A DNA stretch of 24,675 bases from Bacillota bacterium (GTDB taxonomy: Bacteria > Bacillota > Clostridia > Peptostreptococcales > Acidaminobacteraceae). Below, piece after piece: positions 6,082-14,889 of this stretch; positions within the stretch are counted from its first letter, which is position 1, and every line of letters begins with the position of its first letter. The notes under the pieces were generated by a model. That model saw nothing but the letters and a program-made list of their open reading frames with translations, ran no database searches and was not told the DNA's origin. The position numbers were made by a program, and so were the translations under genes. The stretch lies in assembly GCA_023443345.1 (NCBI GenBank), contig JAEZUZ010000045.1, forward strand, positions 1 through 24,675, read 5' to 3'.

Positions 6082-7167
6082 ATGGATATAAATAATAAGA
6101 CTAATAAGCCAAATCATTTGATAGTTCAAGAAATTGAAGTTGAAAAAGAAATTAAAGAGCTACAAAATCAACTTCCCAATTATCTAGCAGATTACTTTAT
6201 ATTTTTAAGGTCATCTGTCTCACTAGCTACTAGAAAAGCTTACCTACATGATATCAAGGCATTTTTCAATTATTTAAAGGATGAGTTGAAATTAGATATC
6301 GAAAATGTTGATGTAATAAATAATATTAAAGCTAGAGATATAAATCAATATCTATATTACTGTAGACGTTATATTAAAGAAAACAATGATTCTGTACAGG
6401 TATATGAAAATCACAATAGATCACTATCTAGAAAAAAATCTTCGATTGTTTCAATGATAAAGTTTCTATATAGAAATGAACAAATTGATGAAGAAATTAC
6501 ACCTGGTCTCAATCCTATAAAGATGCCTAAGGTCACACCAGAATCAATTAAAAGATTGCATGAAGATGAATTGTTTGAACTTCTAGATGTAGTTTCAAAT
6601 GGCACGGGTTTGACAAAGCATGAACTTAAGTACTGGGAAAAAACAAAATACAGAGACAAGGCAATTTTACTTTTATTTTTAACATATGGACTCAGATTAA
6701 AGGAATTGGTCAATCTAAACCTCTCCTCTTTTCACCTTAAAAGAAAAGAATTTACTATATTTAGAAAAAGAGATAAAGAGACACAGATGCCTTTAAATGA
6801 TACAGTTGAAACTGCATTAAAGGACTATATAGAATTAGAAAGACACTTTTTAAATTCAACTGATGAAGCTCTATTTCTATCATTACAAGGAAAAAGAATT
6901 ACATCAAGAGCTGTAAGAGAACTTGTAAAAAAATATACTTCTATAGTAATGCAAACTAGTAGAAAAAGTGCATACAGCCCACACAAATTGAGGGCTACTG
7001 CAGCAAGCACTTTAATAGAGAGAGGTTTTAGTATATATGATGTACAAAATTTAATGGATCACGACAATGTTACAACTACGCAGTATTATGCAGCACATAA
7101 GAAAAATGTAAGAAAAAATATCATAGGAAATTTTGAATTAGATAATAATAAAAATAGAGATGAATAA
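6082..7167 (+). CDS. Tyrosine recombinase, XerS-like (candidate dimer-resolution recombinase)
   Basis: Tyrosine site-specific recombinase of 361 residues. The N-terminal SAM-like core-binding domain spans about 30-140, including LPNYLADYF and SLATRKAYLHDIKAFFNYL. The catalytic domain has Arg205 (TYGLRLKEL), a lysine near 229-232, H301-K302-L303-R304, His327 (LMDHDNV) and the nucleophile Tyr336 in TTTQYY, so all active-site residues appear present. XerC and XerD are usually near 300 residues. The greater length, the extended N-terminus and the LTKHELKYWEKTKYRDKAI stretch before the first catalytic Arg resemble streptococcal XerS (about 356 residues), which works alone. The dif-like element upstream and the gene-strand switch at its 3' end support a role in chromosome dimer resolution. 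The alternative is an orphan integrase, but no phage or att context is visible. The start has AGGAG at 6071-6075. It ends inside a palindrome shared with the opposing gene. Confidence 0.9.
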   Translation: MDINNKTNKPNHLIVQEIEVEKEIKELQNQLPNYLADYFIFLRSSVSLATRKAYLHDIKAFFNYLKDELKLDIENVDVINNIKARDINQYLYYCRRYIKENNDSVQVYENHNRSLSRKKSSIVSMIKFLYRNEQIDEEITPGLNPIKMPKVTPESIKRLHEDELFELLDVVSNGTGLTKHELKYWEKTKYRDKAILLLFLTYGLRLKELVNLNLSSFHLKRKEFTIFRKRDKETQMPLNDTVETALKDYIELERHFLNSTDEALFLSLQGKRITSRAVRELVKKYTSIVMQTSRKSAYSPHKLRATAASTLIERGFSIYDVQNLMDHDNVTTTQYYAAHKKNVRKNIIGNFELDNNKNRDE

Positions 7168-7184
7168 TTATTCATCTCTATTTT
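7151..7184. terminator. Bidirectional terminator, perfect 34-bp palindrome over both stop codons
   Basis: The arm AAAATAGAGATGAATAA (7151-7167) is exactly repeated in reverse complement at 7168-7184, centred on the junction between two abutting stop codons. Transcripts from either side form the same long A/U-flanked hairpin ending in UUUU. There is no intergenic DNA: the palindrome lies wholly in the last codons of both genes. Confidence 0.88.
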
Positions 7185-8388
7185 CTATAAATGATTCCAA
7201 TGTCATTACAGCTTGTTCATATACAACACCACCTTGTACATAGGCGATATATGGTTCTCTAATTGGGCCATCAGCTGATAATTCTATACTACTTCCACTA
7301 ATAAAAGAACCACTTGCCATGATTATTTGATCATCATAACCTGGCATATCCCAAGGTAGTGGCAAAATATCACTATCTACAGCAGAATTTTTTTGTATAG
7401 ACTGAATAAATGATATTTGGTCTTCTCTATTATTGAATATAATTGATTGAACTATATCATTTTTTTCTTCTTCTACTTCTGGTATTATGCTATATCCTTT
7501 AGTTTTAAAGTACTTTGCAAATAAATAGGATGTTTTAATTGCATTATATACGATAAGAGGAGCTATAAATATTCCCTGTAAAAATAGTCTAATTTCTTCA
7601 AAGCTTCCACCAACTTTTTTTCCAAGTCCTGGGGATGTGTGATATTTAGCACATAATTCTATTAGGTCTTTTCTTCCAACTAAGTAACCACCACTTTTAG
7701 CTAGAGATCCACCAGGATTTTTTATTAGTGATCCTGCCATTATATCACAGCCAAAGTCTGTTGGTTCTTCCTTTTGAACAAATTCACCATAGCAATTATC
7801 TAGAGCAATTATAATATCTTTATATCTTGATTTAATTAATTGTATAATTTCTTTTAATTGTATAAAACCAAAATGATTTCTAGGAGAATATCCTCTTGAT
7901 CTTTGAATATATACCATTTTTGGTTTATTTTTTTCTATATAATCTGTTATTTTATCAATATCAAAACTTCCATCTTCTAGTAGATCTATTTGATGATAAT
8001 TAATTCCATAATCTAATAGAGATGAGCCATTTTTTCCACTTATTCCAATACTTTTATGAATTGTATCATATGGAAGACCAGAAATACATAGCATTGTATC
8101 ATTGGGCCTTAGAATACCAAATAACATAATATTTATTGCATGAGTACCACATGTTATTGATGTTCTAACTAGTGCATCCTCTGTATTAAAAATATATGAG
8201 TAAATTTCCTCTAATTTTGCAGTACCTGGTTCTTCAAAGGCATATCCCGTCAATGAATGTAGATGTGTTTCTCTTAATTTAGCTTTTTGAAATGCTCTAA
8301 TTACTTTTTTTTGGTTGTGACTTCTTATATCTTTAGCTCTATTAAAATAGATTTCAAGATCCTTTTCTAAATTTTGTATTATATCCAT
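7168..8388 (-). CDS. PLP-dependent methionine gamma-lyase/aluminium-resistance family protein (YnbB-type)
   Basis: A 406-residue fold-type I PLP enzyme of the COG4100 family, known as YnbB in Bacillus and often annotated as methionine gamma-lyase family or aluminium resistance protein. The true substrate is not established. The cofactor region is clear: Asp197 in IALDNCYGEF should contact the pyridine nitrogen, and Lys223 in SLIKNPGGS is the probable Schiff-base lysine. The N-terminal THLHSLTGYAFEEPGT and central YIQRSRGYSPR blocks are characteristic of the family. It is the last gene of the miaB-mutS-mutL-miaA string; its ATG overlaps the miaA stop by one base (TAATG). Many Clostridia and Bacilli have ynbB near miaA, often with hfq between them; hfq is absent here. 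Its C-terminus NRDE is dictated by the shared palindrome. Confidence 0.93.
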   Translation of the reverse strand: MDIIQNLEKDLEIYFNRAKDIRSHNQKKVIRAFQKAKLRETHLHSLTGYAFEEPGTAKLEEIYSYIFNTEDALVRTSITCGTHAINIMLFGILRPNDTMLCISGLPYDTIHKSIGISGKNGSSLLDYGINYHQIDLLEDGSFDIDKITDYIEKNKPKMVYIQRSRGYSPRNHFGFIQLKEIIQLIKSRYKDIIIALDNCYGEFVQKEEPTDFGCDIMAGSLIKNPGGSLAKSGGYLVGRKDLIELCAKYHTSPGLGKKVGGSFEEIRLFLQGIFIAPLIVYNAIKTSYLFAKYFKTKGYSIIPEVEEEKNDIVQSIIFNNREDQISFIQSIQKNSAVDSDILPLPWDMPGYDDQIIMASGSFISGSSIELSADGPIREPYIAYVQGGVVYEQAVMTLESFIENRDE

Positions 8389-9200
8389 TATTCCTCTAAA
8401 TTGATTGTATTATAATCGTTATTATATTGATTTCTAATCCAAGTTATCTGTCTTTTTGCATAGTGCCTTGTATTCTTCTTTATTAATTCAACAGCTTCTT
8501 CTAAAGAAAATTCAGAATTTAGATAGCTTAAAATTTCTCTATAGCCTATTGCTTTCATAGATTGATGTTCTCTATTTAAGTTGTATTTTTTTACTACGTA
8601 TTTTACCTCATCAACAAGCCCATCTTCTATCATTTTGTCAACTCTTTTGTTTATCCTATCATATATATCTTTCCTATCTCTTGATAGATAATTTATTTTG
8701 ATATCTATATCTCTTTTAATTTTATTATTTGAACTATATACATTTCCTGTCTTAAGTGCATTTATAAGCTGATGTCTGTGATTTTTATCTACCTTATCTA
8801 CAAGATCAGGATAACTATTTTCAAGTTCTAAAAATAATTCTTCGTTACTTTTATTATTAAAATCAAAATTCTTAAATTCTCTAAATTTATAATCGTAATA
8901 TAGAGAATTTAAATATAGACCTGTGCCTCCAACAAATACAATTTCTTTTTTGCTTCTAATTAAGTCTAAAGCAAGCTTTTGATAATCGTAAACACTGAAA
9001 TTTTTATCAGGATCGACTATATCAAATAGATGGTGGGTTGTTTTAGAAAACTCCTCTCTACTTGGTTTTGCTGTTCCAATGTTAAGATCTTTATAAATCT
9101 GCATTGAATCCATATTTACAATATCAAAGGTTTTCCTATTGAGAAGATCATATACATAGTTACTCTTTCCTACTGCTGTAGGCCCAAAATAAACTATCAT
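8388..9200 (-). CDS. miaA: tRNA dimethylallyltransferase
   Basis: Transfers a dimethylallyl group to N6 of A37 in tRNAs reading UNN codons, the substrate for MiaB encoded nearby. The P-loop GPTAVGKS is at 6-13, followed by DSMQIYKDLNIGTAKP, the HHLFDIVDP segment, GGTGLYLNSL, and a C-terminal HYAKRQITWIRNQ block, all typical of MiaA. At 270 residues it is shorter than the usual 300-315. The region after GGTGLYLNSLYYDY is compressed, which suggests a trimmed inserted helical subdomain; no essential motif seems lost. Its ATG overlaps the mutL stop by 4 bp, and its stop overlaps the ynbB-type start by 1 bp. Confidence 0.96.
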   Translation of the reverse strand: MIVYFGPTAVGKSNYVYDLLNRKTFDIVNMDSMQIYKDLNIGTAKPSREEFSKTTHHLFDIVDPDKNFSVYDYQKLALDLIRSKKEIVFVGGTGLYLNSLYYDYKFREFKNFDFNNKSNEELFLELENSYPDLVDKVDKNHRHQLINALKTGNVYSSNNKIKRDIDIKINYLSRDRKDIYDRINKRVDKMIEDGLVDEVKYVVKKYNLNREHQSMKAIGYREILSYLNSEFSLEEAVELIKKNTRHYAKRQITWIRNQYNNDYNTINLEE

Positions 9201-10966
9201 AGTATTCTAGCAAATCTCCTTTCAATATCATATTTGCTTACCTTTATAAAAATAGGTCTTCCATGAGGACAATTCATAGGATCATTTAGAAATTTAAGTT
9301 TTTCAATTAAATCCTTTGCTTGTAAAATATCTGTTTTATCATGGGCTTTTATAGCTGCTTTACAACTTTTCGTAATTATTTCATCAATTATAAAATCTCT
9401 AGGGTTGTTCAACTCTTCAATAGAGGTCATCATAAATACTTTGGCCTGTTCATGAGTAAATAGAGATGGAATTGCTCTTATTACTAGGTCATTATCAAAG
9501 AAATCGAGTTCATAACCTATTTCTTCAAATTTATTTCTATTTTTTTCAATATTATTAATGTCTGATTTATTTAGACCTATAATTATTGGAAATAGAATAA
9601 TTTGTGAACTTATTTCTTTATTCTTATATTCTTCAAAGAATTTTTCAAATAGTATTTTTTCATGAGCTGCATGTTGATCAAAGAAATATAGATTTTCACT
9701 TGCTTCAAATATTAGAAAACTATCAAAAGCACTTCCAACATAATTTAATCTTGAAATAAAAGAGACAAATTCAAGCTGTTCTTTAGATTCAACAGCATCT
9801 ATAATATTTTTTTGTTGTGTTTCTTTTTGTGCAATTATATCAATAATGTCGATATCTTCAATTATTTCATTATCTAAATTAATCTCATTGTAGCTTACAT
9901 AAACTTCTTTTTTTTCTAAATTATTTCTCTCTTTTAATGTATAATCATTTTCTCTGAAATTTAAATTAGGTACAGCTTGGTAATGATAGATTGTCTTTTT
10001 TATAGAATTAATGAAATCTTCTTCATCTAATATTTCCCTTTTGAATTTGACTTCTAACTTCTGAGGATGGATATTTACATCAACTAAAGAAGGATCAAGT
10101 TCAACATATAAAAATACACAAGGATATCTTCTAGGCATAAGTAGTTTTGAATAAGCTTCATTTATCGCATTTTTAATAGTATAGTTATTAGTCAACCTAG
10201 AATTTATATATGTATACTGTAAATTTTTATTATTTCTGTGATATGAAAGTGAAGAAATATATCCTGTAATATTTAAGTATTGGTTTGAATAATTAAATTT
10301 TAAAAGATTTGAAGTCATTTCCTTGCCATAGATTTTAAATATTCTATCTATTAGACTTTCATCTTTCTTAGTTATAAATTCAATTTTATTGTCTACTACA
10401 TATTTAAACTCAATATCTAACCTTGATAGTGCAAGTGCTCTTAAATAATCAGTAATCGACTTATCAATCTTTGAATGATTAGGAAGAAAAGAAAATCTTG
10501 CTGGTGTATTAAAAAATAAGTCTCTTACAGTAACAGTAGTTCCTCTATTAAAAGGAATGCTTTTTATAGAGATAAGACTATCGGCATATTTTCTAATATT
10601 AAATCCCTGTAATTTATCACTTTTTTTACTTGATAAATCAACTTTTGAGACTGAGGCAATACTAGCAAGAGCTTCTCCCCTAAACCCCAAAGTTTTGATA
10701 TTATTTAAATCTTCAGCCTGTGAAATCTTACTAGTGGCATGCCTTTGAAAAAGCATATTTGCATCATCTTTATCTATTCCTATGCCATTGTCTTTTATTT
10801 CAATTAAATCAAGACCATGATTTTTTATCTCTACAGAAATTGAAGTTGAATTAGCATCTATTGAATTGTCAATTAATTCCTTAACTACATAGAGAGGCTC
10901 TGTAATAACCTCTCCTGCAGCTATTTGGTTTGCAGTAAAATCTGATAATTTCTTTATATTATTCAT
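9197..10966 (-). CDS. mutL: DNA mismatch repair protein MutL (endonuclease type)
   Basis: Links MutS mismatch recognition to strand incision. The N-terminal GHKL ATPase shows ANQIAAGEV, the catalytic Glu in VVKELIDNS, DNGIGI, and the ATP lid TLGFRGEALASI. A variable acidic linker (about 330-390) precedes the C-terminal domain. That domain carries the endonuclease metal motif DQHAAHEKILFE (near residue 428, the DQHA-x2-E-x4-E pattern), CPHGRP near 566, and the terminal FARIL. The enzyme should therefore nick DNA itself, as MutL does in organisms without MutH and Dam. The 589 residues are a normal length. The ATG overlaps the mutS stop by one base (TAATG), so the pair is probably translationally coupled. 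Confidence 0.97.
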   Translation of the reverse strand: MNNIKKLSDFTANQIAAGEVITEPLYVVKELIDNSIDANSTSISVEIKNHGLDLIEIKDNGIGIDKDDANMLFQRHATSKISQAEDLNNIKTLGFRGEALASIASVSKVDLSSKKSDKLQGFNIRKYADSLISIKSIPFNRGTTVTVRDLFFNTPARFSFLPNHSKIDKSITDYLRALALSRLDIEFKYVVDNKIEFITKKDESLIDRIFKIYGKEMTSNLLKFNYSNQYLNITGYISSLSYHRNNKNLQYTYINSRLTNNYTIKNAINEAYSKLLMPRRYPCVFLYVELDPSLVDVNIHPQKLEVKFKREILDEEDFINSIKKTIYHYQAVPNLNFRENDYTLKERNNLEKKEVYVSYNEINLDNEIIEDIDIIDIIAQKETQQKNIIDAVESKEQLEFVSFISRLNYVGSAFDSFLIFEASENLYFFDQHAAHEKILFEKFFEEYKNKEISSQIILFPIIIGLNKSDINNIEKNRNKFEEIGYELDFFDNDLVIRAIPSLFTHEQAKVFMMTSIEELNNPRDFIIDEIITKSCKAAIKAHDKTDILQAKDLIEKLKFLNDPMNCPHGRPIFIKVSKYDIERRFARIL

Positions 10967-13488
10967 TATTTAATCAATTCTCTCAACTGTAATAATTTAT
11001 CTATAGTTTCATCAATATCGATATTTTCTAAGACTTCTCTATAGTTATCTACTTTAATGTCTTTAGTTTTCTCATTATTAGTATCTTCATTATTTTTAAC
11101 AATATCTTGTTTCTGAAGTAAATCTAATATTTCTTTAGCTCTATCTATCAACTTACTAGGCAGTCCTGCAAGTGAAGCAGCTTGAATTCCATAACTTTTT
11201 AATGCTGGACCTCTTACTATTTTTCTTAAAAATACTAATTCTCCAGATATTTCACTTATTAAAACCCTGTAGTTTTTAACAGATTTGATCTTCTCCTCTA
11301 TTTCAGTTAACTCGTGGTAGTGAGTTGCAAAAAGTGTAAAAGGATGAAGCTCATATTCTGTGAGATATTCAACTAAACTCCAAGCGATACTTAAACCATC
11401 ATATGTACTAGTACCTCTTCCAATTTCGTCAAGTATAACTAAGGAATCATTTGTAGCATGTGACAAGATATAGGCTAATTCATTCATTTCTACCATAAAT
11501 GTACTCTCACCTGCACTGAGATTGTCACTTGCTCCTACTCTAGTAAATATCTGATCAAATATTTTTATATTTGCATGAGAACATGGTACAAAACATCCAA
11601 TTTGTGCCATAATTGCAATAATTGCAATTGTCCTTAAATAGGTTGATTTACCAGCCATATTTGGCCCTGTAAGTATTAGAAATTGATCAGTATTTGAATT
11701 CATATATAAATCATTTGATATAAAATTATCTCTACCAATCATATTTTCAATTACAGGATGTCTTGCTTCTTTTATATCTAATTCATTCTTATTGTTAAAT
11801 TGTGGTCTAACCCAAGAATTATTTATAGATAATTGTGCAAAATTGGACAATATGTCTAGTTCAGAAATGCATTGTGAAGAATTTATGATATTTGTACTAT
11901 AAGGATTTATAGTTTCAATTAATTCTTTGAAGATTTTATCCTCTAATTCCTTCTTTATATCTTTTGCATTTACAATTTTATCTTCAATATTTTTTAATTC
12001 TTCAGTGAAAAATCTCTCATTATTTACAAGAGTTTGTTTTCTAATGAAATAATCAGGAACTCTATCTAAATTCCCATTAGAAATCTCAAAGAAATATCCA
12101 AATACTTTATTATATTTTATCTTTAGATTTTTTATTCCTGTATTTTCCTTTTCTCTATTTTCTAAATCAAGCAGTATCTTTGAAGCATCTCTTATTAGGA
12201 TATTTATTTCATCAAGTTCTACATTTACACCTTCTCTAATATAGCCGCCATCACTCAAGTTATTAGTAGGGTCTTCTTTAATAGTATTTAAAATTTTATG
12301 GGCTAAATTTTCAAAAGTTTCTAGTTTAGAAGAAATATAGTTTAACTGAGCTTTTTTACTTATTAAATGTTTTAATTCGCTTATTTTAAAAAGGCTCTCC
12401 CCTAGTCTTATCAATTCTTTTGGAAGAACTGTTCTATAATTTACTTTTGCAATGATCCTTTCAATATCACTTATTTGACTTAGTATTGAGATTATTTCAA
12501 GATTGAATATTGAAGAATTTATTAAAAATTCTACAATATCATGTCTCTTTTTTATTTTTTCAACATCTTTAAGAGGTCTCTTTAACCACTGTTTGAGAAG
12601 TCTAGATCCCATCTGAGTAGATGCATGATCTAGAATGTATATTAAACTTCCCCTTTTTTCTCTATCAATTAAAGTTTCAAATAACTCTAGATTTCTTATT
12701 GCCTTCTGATCTATATTTACATATTGTTCATCTTTATATATCTCTACACTGAATTCTTGATCAAGATTAACCATATGTATTTGAAGAAGATACTCAAGTA
12801 AAGCTGATACAATGTTTTTAAGTGATTGATCTGAATTATTTAAACTCATATTTATCTTTTTAAATAGAGATAGAGTATTTGAATTTTTAAAATAAGTATC
12901 TTTTAAAACTGAAACTTTAGAAATATTTAATTCTTTAATTAAATTGCTATTTTCTTGATTTGTAAGTATTTCCTGTGGAGAAATCTTTTTTATTTCATTA
13001 ATTAGCAATTCTCTATGATTTTTAGATTCAATTATTGATAGTTTAAGATCAAAAGTAGATATGTCAACATATGCAAGGGTGCTATAATTCTCAAATATAT
13101 CACAGGCAAGAAGATAGTTGTTTTCTTTAGAATCTAGCATATCTGTTTCAATGATAGTTCCAGGAGTAATTATTCTAATTATTTCTCTTTTTACTATGCC
13201 CTTAACATTCTTAGGGTCTTCAACTTGTTCACATATGGCTACATCATATCCCTGTTTTACCAACTTTGCTATATAAGTATCTGCTGCATGATAAGGAACA
13301 CCACATAGTGGTGCTTTTTTTCCTGATCCTGAATTTCTAGATGTAAGAGTTAAGTTTAGTGCTTTTGATGCCTTAACTGCATCATCATAGAACATTTCAT
13401 AAAAATCACCAAGTCTATAAAATAATATTTTGTCTGGAACTCGTGATTTTATTTCTAAATACTGTTGCATCATTGGTGTATGAGACAT
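10966..13488 (-). CDS. mutS: DNA mismatch repair protein MutS
   Basis: Mismatch-recognition ATPase of 840 residues. The N-terminal domain has the mismatch-wedging F-x-E motif within GDFYEMFYDDA, followed by LTSRNSGSG and the APLCGVPYHA block. The connector, lever and clamp domains occupy the middle. The ATPase has Walker A GPNMAGKST near 606-614, Walker B LVILDEIGRGTST near 681-693, and the FATHYHEL switch histidine. The C-terminal tail after about 790 is charged and low in complexity (EDTNNEKTKD), ending in a short helical piece. It begins immediately after the miaB stop codon and overlaps mutL by one base. No key residue is missing. Confidence 0.98.
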   Translation of the reverse strand: MSHTPMMQQYLEIKSRVPDKILFYRLGDFYEMFYDDAVKASKALNLTLTSRNSGSGKKAPLCGVPYHAADTYIAKLVKQGYDVAICEQVEDPKNVKGIVKREIIRIITPGTIIETDMLDSKENNYLLACDIFENYSTLAYVDISTFDLKLSIIESKNHRELLINEIKKISPQEILTNQENSNLIKELNISKVSVLKDTYFKNSNTLSLFKKINMSLNNSDQSLKNIVSALLEYLLQIHMVNLDQEFSVEIYKDEQYVNIDQKAIRNLELFETLIDREKRGSLIYILDHASTQMGSRLLKQWLKRPLKDVEKIKKRHDIVEFLINSSIFNLEIISILSQISDIERIIAKVNYRTVLPKELIRLGESLFKISELKHLISKKAQLNYISSKLETFENLAHKILNTIKEDPTNNLSDGGYIREGVNVELDEINILIRDASKILLDLENREKENTGIKNLKIKYNKVFGYFFEISNGNLDRVPDYFIRKQTLVNNERFFTEELKNIEDKIVNAKDIKKELEDKIFKELIETINPYSTNIINSSQCISELDILSNFAQLSINNSWVRPQFNNKNELDIKEARHPVIENMIGRDNFISNDLYMNSNTDQFLILTGPNMAGKSTYLRTIAIIAIMAQIGCFVPCSHANIKIFDQIFTRVGASDNLSAGESTFMVEMNELAYILSHATNDSLVILDEIGRGTSTYDGLSIAWSLVEYLTEYELHPFTLFATHYHELTEIEEKIKSVKNYRVLISEISGELVFLRKIVRGPALKSYGIQAASLAGLPSKLIDRAKEILDLLQKQDIVKNNEDTNNEKTKDIKVDNYREVLENIDIDETIDKLLQLRELIK

Positions 13489-14883
13489 CTAAATTATTTC
13501 TCCTTCAAGTGAAAAATACTTTGGATTAGTAATTTTAACATTTACAAGCTTACCTACTAAATCCATATTTCCTTTAAATTTAATTCTAAAAAATTCTCTG
13601 CTCTTTCCTTCACATATACCTGTATCTTCATCATATGTCTCAACTAATACTTCATATATATTACCAAGTCTTTGTTTATTTTTTAGAATTACCCCCTTAT
13701 TTAACTCTTCAAGCATGTACTCAAATCTTCTATGCTTTTCTTCTTCTGTAGCATCATCTTCAAATTTAGCTGCTGGGGTTCCCTGCCTTGCAGAATAAAT
13801 AAATGTAAAAGCAGAATCGTAGTCTACCTTTTTAATTAAATCTACAGTATCTTCAACATCTTGCATTGTCTCCCCTGGAAAACCAATAATGATATCTGTA
13901 GTTAGTGCTATATTAGGTATTTTCTTCTTTATTTTTTCTACTGTGTCTAAATATTTTTCTCTGGTATAGCTTCTATTCATTTTTTTAAGAACTCTATTAG
14001 ATCCAGAATGTACAGGAAGATGTAAACTTTCACATACTTTATCTAAATTTGCCATAGCATCAATTACATCGTCATTTAAATCCTTTGGATGACTTGTCAT
14101 AAATCTGATTCTATGAAGATTTTCTATATCATTTAACTTAGTAAGAAGTTCTGCAAAACTGCATCCACCATGGTATGAATTTACATTTTGTCCAAGTAGA
14201 GTAATTTCCATAACTCCATCTTCTACTAACTTTTTTACTTCTTCAACAATATCTGTATATGCTCTACTTCTCTCTCTTCCTCTTGTAAACGGAACAATAC
14301 AATATGTGCAGTAATTATTGCAGCCTTCCATTATATTTATATATGACTTTATCTTCTCTCTTCTACTAACAGGAAGATCTTCAATTATATAGTCAGAATC
14401 TTTTAGAACTTCTATTACTTTTTTATTTTTAAATATGATGTCATAGAGATATCCTGGAAGCTGATGGAAATTATGTGTTCCAAATATTAGTTCAACATAT
14501 GGATATGATTTTTTTAGAGTCTCAATGACATGTGGCTGTTGCATCATACAACCGCAAATACCAATAATTACATCCTTATTTTTTTCTTTATAATGTTTTA
14601 CATGTCCAACATTTCCATAGACTCTCATTTCTGCATTTTCTCTAATAGCACATGTATTAAATAGAATTACATCTGCTTGAGATTGTGTATGAGTCTCTAC
14701 AAATCCCATTTGTAGTAAAATACCTGCTATTTTCTCAGAGTCATGCTCATTCATTTGACATCCATAAGTAGAGATATGAAAGCTATGTTGTTTTTCCATA
14801 TTCCACTCTCTTAATGCCTGAATTGCATATTGTTGTTGTAATAGACTATCTTTAATTATTTCAAATTGAACTGATGATTTCAA
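13489..14883 (-). CDS. miaB: tRNA-2-methylthio-N6-dimethylallyladenosine synthase
   Basis: Radical-SAM methylthiotransferase converting i6A37 to ms2i6A37, acting after MiaA. The N-terminal UPF0004 domain carries the auxiliary iron-sulfur cysteines C42 (YGCQMNEHDSE), C78 (FNTCAIRENAE) and C112 (GICGC). The radical-SAM cluster motif CNNYCTYC lies near 188-195, followed by IVPFTRGRERSR. The C-terminal TRAM domain begins near residue 400. The 464-residue length includes an N-terminal extension of about 30 residues before HISTYGC, common in clostridial and Bacillus MiaB. It follows mnmH by 6 bp and is directly followed by mutS. The pairing of miaB and miaA around mutSL is common in Clostridia. Confidence 0.97.
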   Translation of the reverse strand: MKSSVQFEIIKDSLLQQQYAIQALREWNMEKQHSFHISTYGCQMNEHDSEKIAGILLQMGFVETHTQSQADVILFNTCAIRENAEMRVYGNVGHVKHYKEKNKDVIIGICGCMMQQPHVIETLKKSYPYVELIFGTHNFHQLPGYLYDIIFKNKKVIEVLKDSDYIIEDLPVSRREKIKSYINIMEGCNNYCTYCIVPFTRGRERSRAYTDIVEEVKKLVEDGVMEITLLGQNVNSYHGGCSFAELLTKLNDIENLHRIRFMTSHPKDLNDDVIDAMANLDKVCESLHLPVHSGSNRVLKKMNRSYTREKYLDTVEKIKKKIPNIALTTDIIIGFPGETMQDVEDTVDLIKKVDYDSAFTFIYSARQGTPAAKFEDDATEEEKHRRFEYMLEELNKGVILKNKQRLGNIYEVLVETYDEDTGICEGKSREFFRIKFKGNMDLVGKLVNVKITNPKYFSLEGEII

Positions 14884-14889
14884 AATTAA

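Noticed and set aside
6411..7010. Open frames antisense to the recombinase gene
   Set aside because: They have no family resemblance, poor ribosome binding sites, and lie wholly opposite a clear gene.
6082..7167. The recombinase as the integrase of a prophage or integrative element
   Set aside because: Its neighbours are housekeeping genes on both sides. There are no tRNA target, flanking direct repeats, phage genes or base-composition shift in the window.
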